Shown here in pieces: positions 25,365 through 33,901 of a stretch of 42,203 bases of DNA. A program made the position numbers and the translations under genes. The stretch covers positions 1 through 42,203 of the forward strand of contig NZ_JAHHIT010000009.1 of NCBI RefSeq assembly GCF_024539675.1, written 5' to 3'. Position 1 is the first letter of the stretch, and the number at the start of each line of letters is the position of its first letter. The notes beneath the pieces are model-generated. The model worked only from the letters and a program-made list of their open reading frames with translations. It was not told where the DNA came from and did no database searches. Source of the DNA: Streptomyces hilarionis (lineage in GTDB: Bacteria; Actinomycetota; Actinomycetes; Streptomycetales; Streptomycetaceae).

Positions 25365-25760
25365 ATGAGCACAGTCGGTCAGGGAAGCAGTCACTGGTTC
25401 GACGACGAGGCCGGGCCGGTCGTCCGTCCGTACGCCATGACGCGCGGCCGTACCACCAGTGCGGTCCAGCATCGTCTCGACCTGATCGCGGTCGTCGTCG
25501 CGGAGCCGCACGCGGACGACGCGGAAGCCGACTCCTCGCTGTCGCCCGAGCACGTGGACATCGCGGCACTGTGCCGGGACGCGCCGCAGTCCGTCGCCGA
25601 GCTCGCCGCCGAACTCAACCTGCCCATCGGGGTGGTGCGGGTCCTGGTCGGCGACCTCGTGGACGCGCAGTTCGTCCATGTGAACAGGCCGGTCCCGCCG
25701 GCCGAACTCCCGGACGAGAGCATTCTGCGTGACGTGATCAGCGGCCTCCGGGCCCTGTGA
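25365..25760 (+). CDS. DUF742 protein (CvnC type)
   Basis: Predicted 131-residue protein of the DUF742 family. Typical features are VVRPYAMTRGRTTSAV (about residues 19-34) and the winged-helix-like C-terminal half, with SVAELAAELNLPIGVVRVLVGDLVDAQ (about 75-101). A ~20-residue acidic insert (HADDAEADSSLSPEHVDI) separates the halves. It is the third member of the conservon; the fold suggests DNA- or protein-binding, but the function is not established. It is followed by 245 noncoding bases before the GTPase gene, unusually long for a conservon. Confidence 0.93.
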   Translation: MSTVGQGSSHWFDDEAGPVVRPYAMTRGRTTSAVQHRLDLIAVVVAEPHADDAEADSSLSPEHVDIAALCRDAPQSVAELAAELNLPIGVVRVLVGDLVDAQFVHVNRPVPPAELPDESILRDVISGLRAL

Positions 25761-26005
25761 GCACCGCGGACGAGGCGAGGGCCCGCTCCCGGGGCCTCGC
25801 CGTCGTCCGCCGTTCGGGACGGCAGGCCGCGGGGCCACCCGCCGCGGGAACCCGAGAGGGGCTCCCGACGGGCGGCGGCCGGGGACTCCGGCCCCGCGGC
25901 GCCGTCTCCGCGAAACGCCCGAGCCGGCCGCCCAGCCACCGATCCACCAAGTCACCGAACCATTCAGCAATCAAGCCATCAAGCCATCGAGCAGGAGAGA
26001 GATCG
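25761..26005. other. Spacer before the conservon GTPase gene with degenerate repeats
   Basis: The frame from a GTG at 25757 stays open into the GTPase, but the encoded 83 residues are low complexity and unrelated to any domain, so I treat the stretch as noncoding. Bases about 25925-25990 are G-poor and A/C-rich with irregular direct repeats (AATCAAGCCATCAAGCCATC is one piece). No hairpin of note is seen. Confidence 0.5.
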
Positions 26006-26611
26006 ATGATCTTCGGGCGTTCTGAGCGCGGCAAGCCCCCGGTCGAGCCCGTCACGCTCAAGATCCTGGTGGCCGGCGGCTTCGGCGTGGGCAAGACGAC
26101 CCTCGTCGGCGCCGTCAGCGAGATCAAGCCGCTGCGTACCGAGGAGTACCTCACCGAGGCCGGTCGTCCCGTGGACGACACCACCGGCGTCGAGGGCAAG
26201 CACACCACCACCGTCGCCATGGACTTCGGGCGCATCACCCTGCGTGAGGACCTGGTGCTGTACCTGTTCGGGACGCCCGGCCAGGAACGGTTCTGGTTCA
26301 TGTGGGACGAGCTCTCCGAGGGTGCGCTCGGCGCCGTCGTGCTCGCCGACACCCGCCGACTGGAAGACTGCTTCGCCGCCGTCGACTACTTCGAGCGGCG
26401 CTCCATACCGTTCCTCATCGCCGTCAACTGCTTCGAGGGGGCGGTGCACTACCCCGAGGAGGACGTGCGCGGGGCGCTCGACCTCGACGACGACGTACCG
26501 GTCGTCCTGTGCGACGCCCGCGACCGGAGATCGGTCCGGGACGTCCTCGTGGGCGTCGTCCAGCATGCGATGGACTACGGGACCGAACGCCGAGAGCCCG
26601 TCACCACCTAG
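26006..26611 (+). CDS. Small Ras-like GTPase (CvnD type, MglA-related)
   Basis: Predicted 201-residue GTP-binding protein. The P-loop GGFGVGKT is at residues 24-31, and the switch region contains DDTTGVEGKHTTTVAMDFG. The G3 element is FGTPGQERF in place of DxxG. The base-recognition element is AVNCFEG, so the usual NKxD is altered, as in related bacterial GTPases encoded in conservons. It is the output switch of the four-protein module at the membrane. I chose the ATG at 26006 with a GGAGAGA site; a GTG at 25757 would give a low-complexity extension. No cytochrome P450 gene follows, unlike in some conservons. A strong shared terminator lies downstream. Confidence 0.93.
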   Translation: MIFGRSERGKPPVEPVTLKILVAGGFGVGKTTLVGAVSEIKPLRTEEYLTEAGRPVDDTTGVEGKHTTTVAMDFGRITLREDLVLYLFGTPGQERFWFMWDELSEGALGAVVLADTRRLEDCFAAVDYFERRSIPFLIAVNCFEGAVHYPEEDVRGALDLDDDVPVVLCDARDRRSVRDVLVGVVQHAMDYGTERREPVTT

Positions 26612-26655
26612 CCGCGTCCCGACGAGCCCGCCCCGCCCGGACGGACGGAGCCGAC

Positions 26656-26697
26656 GCGGCCCGGGGCCCGCCGACGACAGGACGGGCCCCGGGCCGC
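26656..26697. terminator. Shared terminator, 15-bp perfect stem
   Basis: A perfect 15-bp GC stem (26656-26670 with 26683-26697) and a 12-nt loop separates the convergent GTPase and thiolase-like genes. It is symmetric and can serve both strands. Confidence 0.8.
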
Positions 26698-26707
26698 GGT
26701 CGAGGTC

Positions 26708-27898
26708 TCACCGCACCGCCACCACCGCCGAACCATGGCCGAACAGGCCCTGGTTGGCCGTGACGGCCACGCGCGCGTCCGGGACCTGACGATCGCCCGC
26801 CTGCCCCCGCAACTGCCGGGTGACCTCGCAGACCTGAGCGATGGCCTGGGCGGGAACCGCCTCCCCGAAGGAGGCGAGGCCACCGCTCGTGTTCACCGGT
26901 ATGCGACCGCCCGGCGCGGTCACGCCCTCCCGCAGCAGTTTGACGGCCTCGCCCTCGCCGCACAGGCCCAGGTCCTCGTACCACTGCAGTTCCAGAGCCG
27001 TGGACAGGTCGTAGACCTCGGCGAGCGACAGGTCCTCGGGGCCGAGGCCCGCCTCCTCGTACGCCGCCCGGGCGATCGACGCCCGGAACGGCTCGGCCTC
27101 CGGTTCGGCCCCCGAGGCGGAATCGGTCGCGATGTCCGGCAGGTCGAGGACGGTGCAGGGGTAGCGGGGGGTCACGGTGGACACCGCCCTGATCCGCACC
27201 GGATCCGCCGCACCGTGCCTACGGGCGAACTCCATGCTGGACAGCACCAGGGCCGCACCGCCGTCGGAGGTGGCGCAGATGTCCAGCAGCCGCAGCGGAT
27301 CGGCCACGACGGCGGAGGCGGCGACCTCCTCCGGGGTCACCCGCCTGCGGTAACGCGCGTACGGGTTCAGTGCGCCCATGGCCGCGTTCTTCACCTTGAC
27401 CTGCGCGAAGTCCTCCAGGGTGTCCCCGTGCACCGCCATGCGCCGACGCGCGTACAGCCCGAAGTACGCCGGGTTGGTCGCGCCGAGCGCGCGGAACCGC
27501 AGCCAGTCGGGATCGTCCGGCCGGTCGCCTCCCGCCGGCCGGAAGAAGCCCTTGGGCGCCGCGTCGGCCCCCACCACCAGCACCACGTCCGCCCGGCCCG
27601 CGAGGATCTGGGACCGGGCCGCGTCGATCGCCTGCGCCCCCGAGGCGCACGCCGCGTACACGCTCGTCACCCGTGCACCCTGCCACCCCAGCGCCTTCGC
27701 GAACGTCGCCCCGGCCACGTGGCCCGGATACCCGCCGCGCACCGTGTCCGCGCCGACGATCGCATCGACGTCCCGCCAGGCGACGCGCGCGTCCGCCAGA
27801 GCCGCGCGCGCGGCCTTCACCCCGTACTCGACGAAGCCGCGCCCCCACTTGCCCCACGGATGCATCCCCGCCCCGAGCACCGCCACCTCCGTCGTCAT
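26708..27898 (-). CDS. Thiolase-fold lipid-transfer/acyl-CoA protein (Ltp/SCP-x-like)
   Basis: Predicted 396-residue protein of the thiolase superfamily. The nucleophile region is VYAACASGAQAI with Cys84. The C-terminal blocks are VNTSGGLASFGEAVPAQAI, where the thiolase GHP catalytic His is replaced (GEA), and ANQGLFGHGSAVV, where the classic CxG motif is absent. It therefore may not be a simple thiolase. DUF35-partnered members such as Ltp2 act as retro-aldolases on steroid side chains (known family example). Its ATG at 27898 overlaps the stop of the DUF35 gene (ATGA), so the two are probably a complex acting on an acyl-CoA. The substrate is not visible. Confidence 0.88.
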   Translation of the reverse strand: MTTEVAVLGAGMHPWGKWGRGFVEYGVKAARAALADARVAWRDVDAIVGADTVRGGYPGHVAGATFAKALGWQGARVTSVYAACASGAQAIDAARSQILAGRADVVLVVGADAAPKGFFRPAGGDRPDDPDWLRFRALGATNPAYFGLYARRRMAVHGDTLEDFAQVKVKNAAMGALNPYARYRRRVTPEEVAASAVVADPLRLLDICATSDGGAALVLSSMEFARRHGAADPVRIRAVSTVTPRYPCTVLDLPDIATDSASGAEPEAEPFRASIARAAYEEAGLGPEDLSLAEVYDLSTALELQWYEDLGLCGEGEAVKLLREGVTAPGGRIPVNTSGGLASFGEAVPAQAIAQVCEVTRQLRGQAGDRQVPDARVAVTANQGLFGHGSAVVAVR

Positions 27899-28341
27899 CC
27901 CGCCACCCCTGTCGGCCGCCATCGCCAGATGGTCCAGGTCGTCTCCGCGTCCTCGTTGAGCACGCCCGGGACGACCTCCATCTCCATGCCCACCGTCAGA
28001 TCGGCGGCGGTGATCCCGGGAACCGCCTGTCCCAGCACCACGATCCGCTCGGACTCCAGCTCCACAGCGATCAACGCGTACGGCTCCCACGGAAGTTCCG
28101 GATCCGTCACATAGGGTGACGGAGGACGGTACCGGCTGTCCGTGTACGACCACACCCGTCCGCGACGGGAGAGCGGCACCTCCTCGAGGTCACCGCTCTG
28201 GCAGTCCGGATTGCGACAGTAGGCGTCCTCGCGGGGGAAGAAGACCGCGCGGCAGTGCGAGCAACGCGTGCCGAGCAGCGTGAAGTCGTCTCCCTCCCCG
28301 GTGAACCATCCGGCGACGACAGGTATGCGTGCACGCGACAA
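27895..28341 (-). CDS. DUF35 Zn-ribbon/OB-fold acyl-CoA-binding partner
   Basis: Predicted 148-residue protein. The N-terminal rubredoxin-like Zn ribbon has Cys27, Cys30, Cys42 and Cys47 (CSHC and CRNPDC). The OB-fold follows, with RGRVWSYTDSRYRPPSPYV and PYALIAVELESERIVVLGQ. Such proteins pair with thiolase-fold enzymes and position CoA substrates. The only good in-frame start is a TTG at 28341 with GGGGAGGG just upstream, a rare start codon that would lower expression. The upstream 15-17-bp palindrome at 28363-28379 probably controls the two-gene operon. Confidence 0.88.
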   Translation of the reverse strand: MSRARIPVVAGWFTGEGDDFTLLGTRCSHCRAVFFPREDAYCRNPDCQSGDLEEVPLSRRGRVWSYTDSRYRPPSPYVTDPELPWEPYALIAVELESERIVVLGQAVPGITAADLTVGMEMEVVPGVLNEDAETTWTIWRWRPTGVAG

Positions 28342-28362
28342 GGGCCCTCCCCGGACTCGTCA

Positions 28363-28379
28363 TCTGACGACTCATCAGA
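28363..28379. promoter_or_regulatory. Candidate operator upstream of the DUF35-thiolase operon
   Basis: TCTGACGACTCATCAGA is a near-perfect palindrome: 8-bp arms with one mismatch around a central C. It lies about 21 bases upstream of the TTG start, where a TetR-type repressor of acyl-CoA genes would sit. The regulator is not in this window. Confidence 0.45.
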
Positions 28380-28614
28380 AGTGTGGCACGGCCCGGAGCG
28401 AATGGGCAGGGAGCGGACACGACACGACCGTCCGCGGCGTCACGCGGCGTCACTCCCGCGCTCGACCGACCTGCTGTCGATCGCCGTCGGGCGACGAAGG
28501 GCGGGGCGGCCCCCTTCGGCCTACCGTCTAAGCCGCCTCACCGCCCTCCTTCGCCGCACCGCGCTGCGCCGCCGCCGTACGACGTCCTTCGCAAGATCGG
28601 ATACGCTCCGCCGC

Positions 28615-29151
28615 GTGTCCGAAACTCTGCACTCCACTTCGAACTCCGCGTGCGGCTCCCACTGTTCGAGCTGCGGAGCGCCCTACGGGGAGGGCGCCAC
28701 CGGCTGGCCCCGCACCTGCCGGGTCTGCTCCACCGTGGTCTACCGCAACCCGCTGCCGGTGGCCGTCGCCCTCCAGCCCGTGTACGACTCCAAGGGCACC
28801 GCCCTGGTCGTCATCACCCGAACCATCGCTCCCGCGCGTGGGCGCATCGCCCTGCCCGGCGGCTTCATCGACGACCGCGAGGACTGGCGGCAGGCCGTCG
28901 TCCGCGAACTCATGGAGGAGACCGGCATCGAAGCGGCGTCCCGCGACGTGCGGCTCGCCGACGCCATGAGCTCGCCCGACGGCCACCTCCTGCTGTTCGG
29001 GCTCCTGCCCGAGCGCCCCGCCGACCGGCTGCCGGCGTCGGCCGCCACCGACGAGACCGAGGGCTGGCTCCTGCTGCACCGGCCGGAGGAACTCGCCTTC
29101 CCGCTTCACACCGTCGCGGTGCGGGCGTTCTTCGAGGGCCGCTACATCTGA
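28615..29151 (+). CDS. Nudix hydrolase with N-terminal zinc ribbon
   Basis: Predicted 178-residue protein. Cys17, Cys20, Cys35 and Cys38 form a small zinc ribbon. The Nudix box is exact (Gly83, Glu89, Arg97, Glu98, Glu101, Glu102, Gly104) in a domain spanning about residues 48-170, with metal-binding Glu residues in place. A Zn ribbon before the Nudix domain resembles NudC-like or ADP-ribose/NADH pyrophosphatases, but the NudC array SQPWPFPxS is not seen, so the substrate is unknown. The GTG at 28615 lies 7 bases after TACGCT (28602-28607), without a ribosome binding site, so the message may be leaderless. The stop is two bases from that of the convergent glycosidase. Confidence 0.9.
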   Translation: MSETLHSTSNSACGSHCSSCGAPYGEGATGWPRTCRVCSTVVYRNPLPVAVALQPVYDSKGTALVVITRTIAPARGRIALPGGFIDDREDWRQAVVRELMEETGIEAASRDVRLADAMSSPDGHLLLFGLLPERPADRLPASAATDETEGWLLLHRPEELAFPLHTVAVRAFFEGRYI

Positions 29152-29153
29152 CG

Positions 29154-31517
29154 TCACCCCTCGCCGAGCCCGCGAACGCGGACCGGGTGGGACGGCGTCC
29201 GCGGGCCGTCCTCACCCTCCCGCTCCACGACCACCCGCGAGCCCTCCCAGCGGGACACGTACCGCTCGGTCACCGGCTCCTCCCCGCCGTCGACGGCCTC
29301 GCGCACCACCAGGCCCCCGCCCGTCCGCCCCCGGACCGGCGCCCATACCTCCAGTTCCAGCCCGCCGCCGCCCCGCACCGGCAGGACGGCGCCCGCCCGC
29401 GCGAGCACCGGAACACGCGACAACGGGGCCTCCACCACCACCCGGCCCGGTCCCTCGTACGCCCGGCCCGTAGCCGTGTCGTACCAGCGCCCCCGCGGAA
29501 GCCGCACCGCACGCCGGTCGGCGCCCGGCTCCAGCACGGGCGCCACCAGCAGGTGCTCGCCCAGCAGGAAGACGTCCTCACAGTCCCGCAGGGTCCGGTT
29601 GCGAGGCGACCCCCACCACACCGGACGCACCATCGGAGCGCCCGTACGGCTCGCCAGATGCGCCAGCGTCACGAAGTACGGCATCAGCCGGCGACGCTCG
29701 ACGAGCGCCCCACGCGCGTGCTCCAGCACCTCGGCGCCGAACTCCCACGGCTCCTGAGCGCCCCCGCGTCCACGCGCGCGTGTGCGCAACAACGGCAGAT
29801 AGGCCCCCAGCTGAAGCCGGCGCAGATACAGCTCGGGCGAGGGACCGCCGTCGAACCCGGCCACGTCCGGCCCCGAGAAGGGCACCCCGCACAAACCGAG
29901 GCCCACCACCAGGGACACCGACGCCCGCAGCCCCGGCCAGCCGGAATCGACGTCTCCGCACCAGGCGCCCCCGTACCGTTGCAGCCCCGCCCAGCCGGAC
30001 CGGGAGACCACGAACGGACGCCGCTCCGGTTCCAGCCTCCTCAGCCCCTCGTACGCCGCCCGGGCCATGCACAGCCCGTACACGTTGTGCGCCTCGCGGT
30101 GATCCCCGCCCCGCCCCTCCAGGGAGTGCCGGGATGACCGGGGCAGGGTCGACTCCCCGAAGGCGGCGAAGGTCGTCGGCTCGTCCCTGTCGTGCCAGAA
30201 GCCGGTGAAGCCCTGCTCGATCCGCTCGGCGTGCAGATCACCCCACCACCGCCGCACACGCGCGTGCGTGAAATCCGGGAACACCGTCTCCCCGGGCCGC
30301 CCCACGCCCTCGACGAGCCGCCCCGACGCGTCGCGCACGAAGGCGTCCTCCGCGACCCCGCCGTCGAACACGGCAGTGCCCGGCACGGCCTTGACCGCCG
30401 GGTCCATGACCGACACCAGCTGCGTCCCCTCCCGCCGCAGCTCCTCGGCCAGCACCGACAGCTTGGGGAAACGGTCCTGATCCACAGTGAAGACCCGGTG
30501 CTCGTCGTAGTGGTCGACGTCCAGGTGGACCGCGTCCAACGGCAGACCGTGCTCCCGGTAACCCTCGACGAGCCGGCGGACCTCCTGCTCACCGGCGAAG
30601 CCCTGCCGCAGGTGATGGTGGCCGAACGCCCACGCAGGCGGCACCGCCGGCCCCCCGGTGAGCGAGGCCCAGGTGAGAAGCACACGCGCGGGCGTGCCCG
30701 CCATCACCCAGCACCGCAACGGCCCGCCGTCCATCCGCACCTCGCACGCCCCCGGCCGGTCGTGCCCGGACCCCGCGCCCTCCTCGCCCTCCCGCAGCAC
30801 GACCGTGCCGTCCCACGACGTGTCGTGGAACACCAGGTGCGACCCCGCGTCCGCCACCACCAGCTGCACCGGCATCGTCAGATGAAGCGGATCGTGTCCG
30901 GCGCCGACCTCCCGCCCGGGATCGGTGTTCCACAGCCGGTACGCGCCGTCGCGCAGCCGCGGCCCCGACGCACGGCCGCCGAGGCCGAAGAACCGCGCGT
31001 CCGCCGCCACCTCCGAGCGCTGCATCCACCGCGCCGGGCCGCCCGCCTCCCGCTCCCACCACCGGGGCGGCAGATCACGGCGCAGCACGACGCCTCCCGG
31101 TGTGCACACCTCGACGGCCCCGTGCCGGGAGACCACGACCGTCACCCGCTCCGCCACCACCCGCCAGCCGCCGTCCTTGTCCGGCTCCAGCACCACGCGC
31201 GCGTCCGGCCCGGGACAGGGACCGGCCAGCGCGTACGACGGCTCCGGCTCCGCCCCGTCCCACCCCCAGAACACGGCCCCGCTCGCGGTCACGCGGACCG
31301 TCAGCTCCGAACGGCTGAACCGGAGCGTCCCCCCACCGGGCCCCGGCCGGGCCTCCTGGAGCGGACCGGGCACCCGCGCGCGCTCCGGCCCCCGCGCCGC
31401 CAGGCCCGCCGCGTCGGCGCGCCTCCTGCGCCATGACGCCCGCACGGTGCGCAACCCTTTGGCAGCCCCCGCCGAACCGACCGCCTTCATCGAACGCACC
31501 AGGTCACGACCGCTCAT
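29154..31517 (-). CDS. GH31-family alpha-glycosidase
   Basis: Predicted 787-residue cytoplasmic enzyme. The N-terminal beta-sandwich (about residues 65-290) precedes the (beta/alpha)8 barrel. The nucleophile motif is GFWHDRDEP (about residue 440), where the first Asp is the GH31 nucleophile; the usual DMNE is DRDE here. The acid/base region is GAWCGDVDSGW, with the Asp of GDVD. Further blocks are DVDHYDEHRVFTVDQDRFP and SGPDVAGFDGG. This is typical of alpha-glucosidase or alpha-xylosidase; I cannot tell which. There is no signal peptide. I chose the ATG at 31517; a GTG at 31526 would add three residues. It is monocistronic, divergent from acetoacetyl-CoA synthetase. Confidence 0.9.
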   Translation of the reverse strand: MSGRDLVRSMKAVGSAGAAKGLRTVRASWRRRRADAAGLAARGPERARVPGPLQEARPGPGGGTLRFSRSELTVRVTASGAVFWGWDGAEPEPSYALAGPCPGPDARVVLEPDKDGGWRVVAERVTVVVSRHGAVEVCTPGGVVLRRDLPPRWWEREAGGPARWMQRSEVAADARFFGLGGRASGPRLRDGAYRLWNTDPGREVGAGHDPLHLTMPVQLVVADAGSHLVFHDTSWDGTVVLREGEEGAGSGHDRPGACEVRMDGGPLRCWVMAGTPARVLLTWASLTGGPAVPPAWAFGHHHLRQGFAGEQEVRRLVEGYREHGLPLDAVHLDVDHYDEHRVFTVDQDRFPKLSVLAEELRREGTQLVSVMDPAVKAVPGTAVFDGGVAEDAFVRDASGRLVEGVGRPGETVFPDFTHARVRRWWGDLHAERIEQGFTGFWHDRDEPTTFAAFGESTLPRSSRHSLEGRGGDHREAHNVYGLCMARAAYEGLRRLEPERRPFVVSRSGWAGLQRYGGAWCGDVDSGWPGLRASVSLVVGLGLCGVPFSGPDVAGFDGGPSPELYLRRLQLGAYLPLLRTRARGRGGAQEPWEFGAEVLEHARGALVERRRLMPYFVTLAHLASRTGAPMVRPVWWGSPRNRTLRDCEDVFLLGEHLLVAPVLEPGADRRAVRLPRGRWYDTATGRAYEGPGRVVVEAPLSRVPVLARAGAVLPVRGGGGLELEVWAPVRGRTGGGLVVREAVDGGEEPVTERYVSRWEGSRVVVEREGEDGPRTPSHPVRVRGLGEG

Positions 31518-31731
31518 ACTGCTCACCCTGTCACTGACCGCGGCACGCGCGCGGGTCGTTCAACTGCCGTTCACCTGTGGCGGGAGCACATCGTCACCCC
31601 ACCGACTGTGGTGCGCCCGCCCTGGTGCAGAAGTCGATCACATGGCATCGTCCGTGTCAGCCGCGTCACGCGCACCACCCCTGCTCGTGCGCGGGCGACG
31701 CACACGACGCGCACAGTCCGGGAGCCGACTC

Positions 31732-33699
31732 ATGCCCACCTCGAACCCCGAGCCGCTCTGGCGGCCAGATCCGCAGCGAACGGCCGAGGCCCAGGTCACC
31801 AAGTTCCAGACCTGGGCGGCCGAACACCACGGAGCCCCCTCCGAAGGCGGCTACCCGGCGCTGCACCGCTGGTCCGTCGACGAGCTGGAGACGTTCTGGA
31901 AGGCCGTCACGGAATGGTTCGACGTACGGTTCTCGACGCCGTACACGCGCGTGCTGGGCTCACGCACCATGCCCGGCGCCGAGTGGTTCCCCGGCGGGAC
32001 GCTGAACTACGCCGAGCACGCGCTGCGAGCGGCCGCCACCCGACCGGACGAACCGGCCCTGCTGTACGTCGACGAGATCCACGAACCCAGCCCCGTGACC
32101 TGGTCCGAGCTGCGCCGCCAGGTCGGCGCGCTGGCCGGCGAACTGCGCGCGCTCGGCGTCCGCCCCGGCGACCGGGTCAGCGGATACCTTCCGAACATCC
32201 CCCAGGCGGTCGTCGCCCTCCTCGCCACGGCCGCCGTGGGCGGCGTGTGGACCTCCTGCGCCCCCGACTTCGGCGCCCGCAGCGTCCTCGACCGGTTCCA
32301 GCAGGTCGAACCCGTCGTCCTGTTCGCCGTCGACGGCTACCGCTACGGAGGCAAGGAACACGACCGGCGCGCGGTCGTCGCCGAACTCCGCGCCGAGCTC
32401 CCCACCCTGCGCGCCGTGGTCCACATCCCCCTCCTCGGCGCCGAGCCGCCCGAGGACGCCCTGGACTGGTCGGCGCTGACGGCCGCGGACGAGGAACCCG
32501 TCTTCGAACAGGTCCCCTTCGACCACCCGCTCTGGGTGCTCTACTCCTCCGGCACCACCGGCCTGCCCAAGGCCATCGTCCAGTCCCAGGGGGGCATCCT
32601 CGTCGAGCACCTCAAGCAGCTCGGCCTGCACTGCGACCTCGGACCCGCGGACCGCTTCTTCTGGTACACCTCGACCGGTTGGATGATGTGGAACTTCCTC
32701 GTCTCCGGCCTGCTGACCGGGACCACGATCGTTCTCTACGACGGCAGCCCCGGCCACCCCGACACCGGCGCGCAATGGCGCGTGGCCGAACGCACCGGCG
32801 CCACCCTCTACGGCACGTCGGCGGCGTACGTGATGGCCTGTCGCAAGGCGGAGGTGCACCCCTCGCGCGACTTCGACCTCTCCAGGGTCCGCTGCGTGGC
32901 CACCACGGGGTCTCCGCTCCCGCCCGACGGATTCCGCTGGCTGCACGACGAGGTCCGCGACGACCTGTGGATCGCCTCCGTCAGCGGGGGCACGGACGTG
33001 TGCTCCTGCTTCGCCGGAGCCGTCCCCACCCTCCCCGTCTACACCGGCGAGCTCCAGGCCCCCGGCCTCGGCACCGACCTTCAGGCCTGGGACCCCGAAG
33101 GCCGGCCCGTGACCGACGAGGTCGGCGAACTGGTCGTCACCAACCCCATGCCCTCGATGCCGGTCCGCTTCTGGAACGACCCGGACGGCAGCCGCTACCA
33201 CGACAGCTACTTCGACACCTATCCCGGCGTGTGGCGGCACGGCGACTGGATCACCGTCACCTCACGCGGTTCCGTCGTCATCCACGGCCGCTCCGACTCC
33301 ACGCTCAACCGCCAGGGCGTGCGCATGGGCTCGGCGGACATCTACGAGGTCGTCGAGCGCATCCCCGAGATCAAGGAATCCCTGGTCATCGGCATCGAGC
33401 AGGCCGACGGCGGGTACTGGATGCCGCTCTTCGTCCATCTCGCCCCGGGAGCGGTCCTGGACGAGGCGCTCCTGGACCGCATCAAGCGGGCCATCCGCGA
33501 GCAGCTGTCGCCACGCCACGTCCCCGACGAGGTCATCGAAGTGCCCGGCGTGCCGCACACCCTGACCGGCAAGCGCATCGAGGTCCCGGTCAAGCGTCTC
33601 CTCCAGGGCACCCCGCTGGAGAAGGCCGTCAACCCCGGCTCCATCGACGACCTCGACCTGCTGCACTTCTACGAGGACCTGGCCCGCAAGCGGTCCTGA
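31732..33699 (+). CDS. Acetoacetyl-CoA synthetase
   Basis: Predicted 655-residue adenylate-forming enzyme (acetoacetate + ATP + CoA to acetoacetyl-CoA, EC 6.2.1.16). It has the N-terminal acetyl-CoA synthetase-type domain (LGSRTMPGAEWFPGGTLNYA), the P-loop-like YSSGTTGLPKA (about residue 275) and SGGTDVCSCFAG as A5-like motif. The hinge comes next, then the C-terminal swivel with TLTGKRIEVPVKRLL, whose Lys (about 619) activates the carboxylate. Length fits AACS exactly. The start at 31732 has GGGAG at 7 bases; longer in-frame readings run through the divergent promoter region. It feeds acetoacetate into poly-3-hydroxybutyrate, lipid or polyketide metabolism. A very strong terminator follows. 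Confidence 0.95.
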   Translation: MPTSNPEPLWRPDPQRTAEAQVTKFQTWAAEHHGAPSEGGYPALHRWSVDELETFWKAVTEWFDVRFSTPYTRVLGSRTMPGAEWFPGGTLNYAEHALRAAATRPDEPALLYVDEIHEPSPVTWSELRRQVGALAGELRALGVRPGDRVSGYLPNIPQAVVALLATAAVGGVWTSCAPDFGARSVLDRFQQVEPVVLFAVDGYRYGGKEHDRRAVVAELRAELPTLRAVVHIPLLGAEPPEDALDWSALTAADEEPVFEQVPFDHPLWVLYSSGTTGLPKAIVQSQGGILVEHLKQLGLHCDLGPADRFFWYTSTGWMMWNFLVSGLLTGTTIVLYDGSPGHPDTGAQWRVAERTGATLYGTSAAYVMACRKAEVHPSRDFDLSRVRCVATTGSPLPPDGFRWLHDEVRDDLWIASVSGGTDVCSCFAGAVPTLPVYTGELQAPGLGTDLQAWDPEGRPVTDEVGELVVTNPMPSMPVRFWNDPDGSRYHDSYFDTYPGVWRHGDWITVTSRGSVVIHGRSDSTLNRQGVRMGSADIYEVVERIPEIKESLVIGIEQADGGYWMPLFVHLAPGAVLDEALLDRIKRAIREQLSPRHVPDEVIEVPGVPHTLTGKRIEVPVKRLLQGTPLEKAVNPGSIDDLDLLHFYEDLARKRS

Positions 33700-33726
33700 C
33701 CCCTGCCGGGCCGCCGTCCGAACACC

Positions 33727-33776
33727 GCGGCCGGTCCGGGCCTCGCCGGCACGACCGCGAGGCCCGGACCGGCCGC
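33727..33776 (+). terminator. Terminator hairpin, 19-bp perfect stem
   Basis: A perfect 19-bp stem (33727-33745 with 33758-33776) and 12-nt loop lies 28 bases after the acetoacetyl-CoA synthetase stop. It is the longest perfect hairpin I see in the window. Confidence 0.85.
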
Positions 33777-33901
33777 ACTCACGCCTGTGAACAGCACTTT
33801 CCGTGCCGCACTGGGCAGCCGACGATCCACCCGACCCTCACTGTCAGTGCCGTCGATTACTGTGAGTGAGCATTGATCGACGTGCACACCAGGGGGACAA
33901 C

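Noticed and set aside
25757..26005. N-terminal extension of the GTPase from a GTG overlapping the DUF742 stop
   Set aside because: The 83 added residues are low complexity, and a better ribosome binding site precedes the ATG at 26006.
31608..33869. Long plus-strand frame overlapping acetoacetyl-CoA synthetase
   Set aside because: Arg/Pro-rich out-of-frame translation of the synthetase gene.
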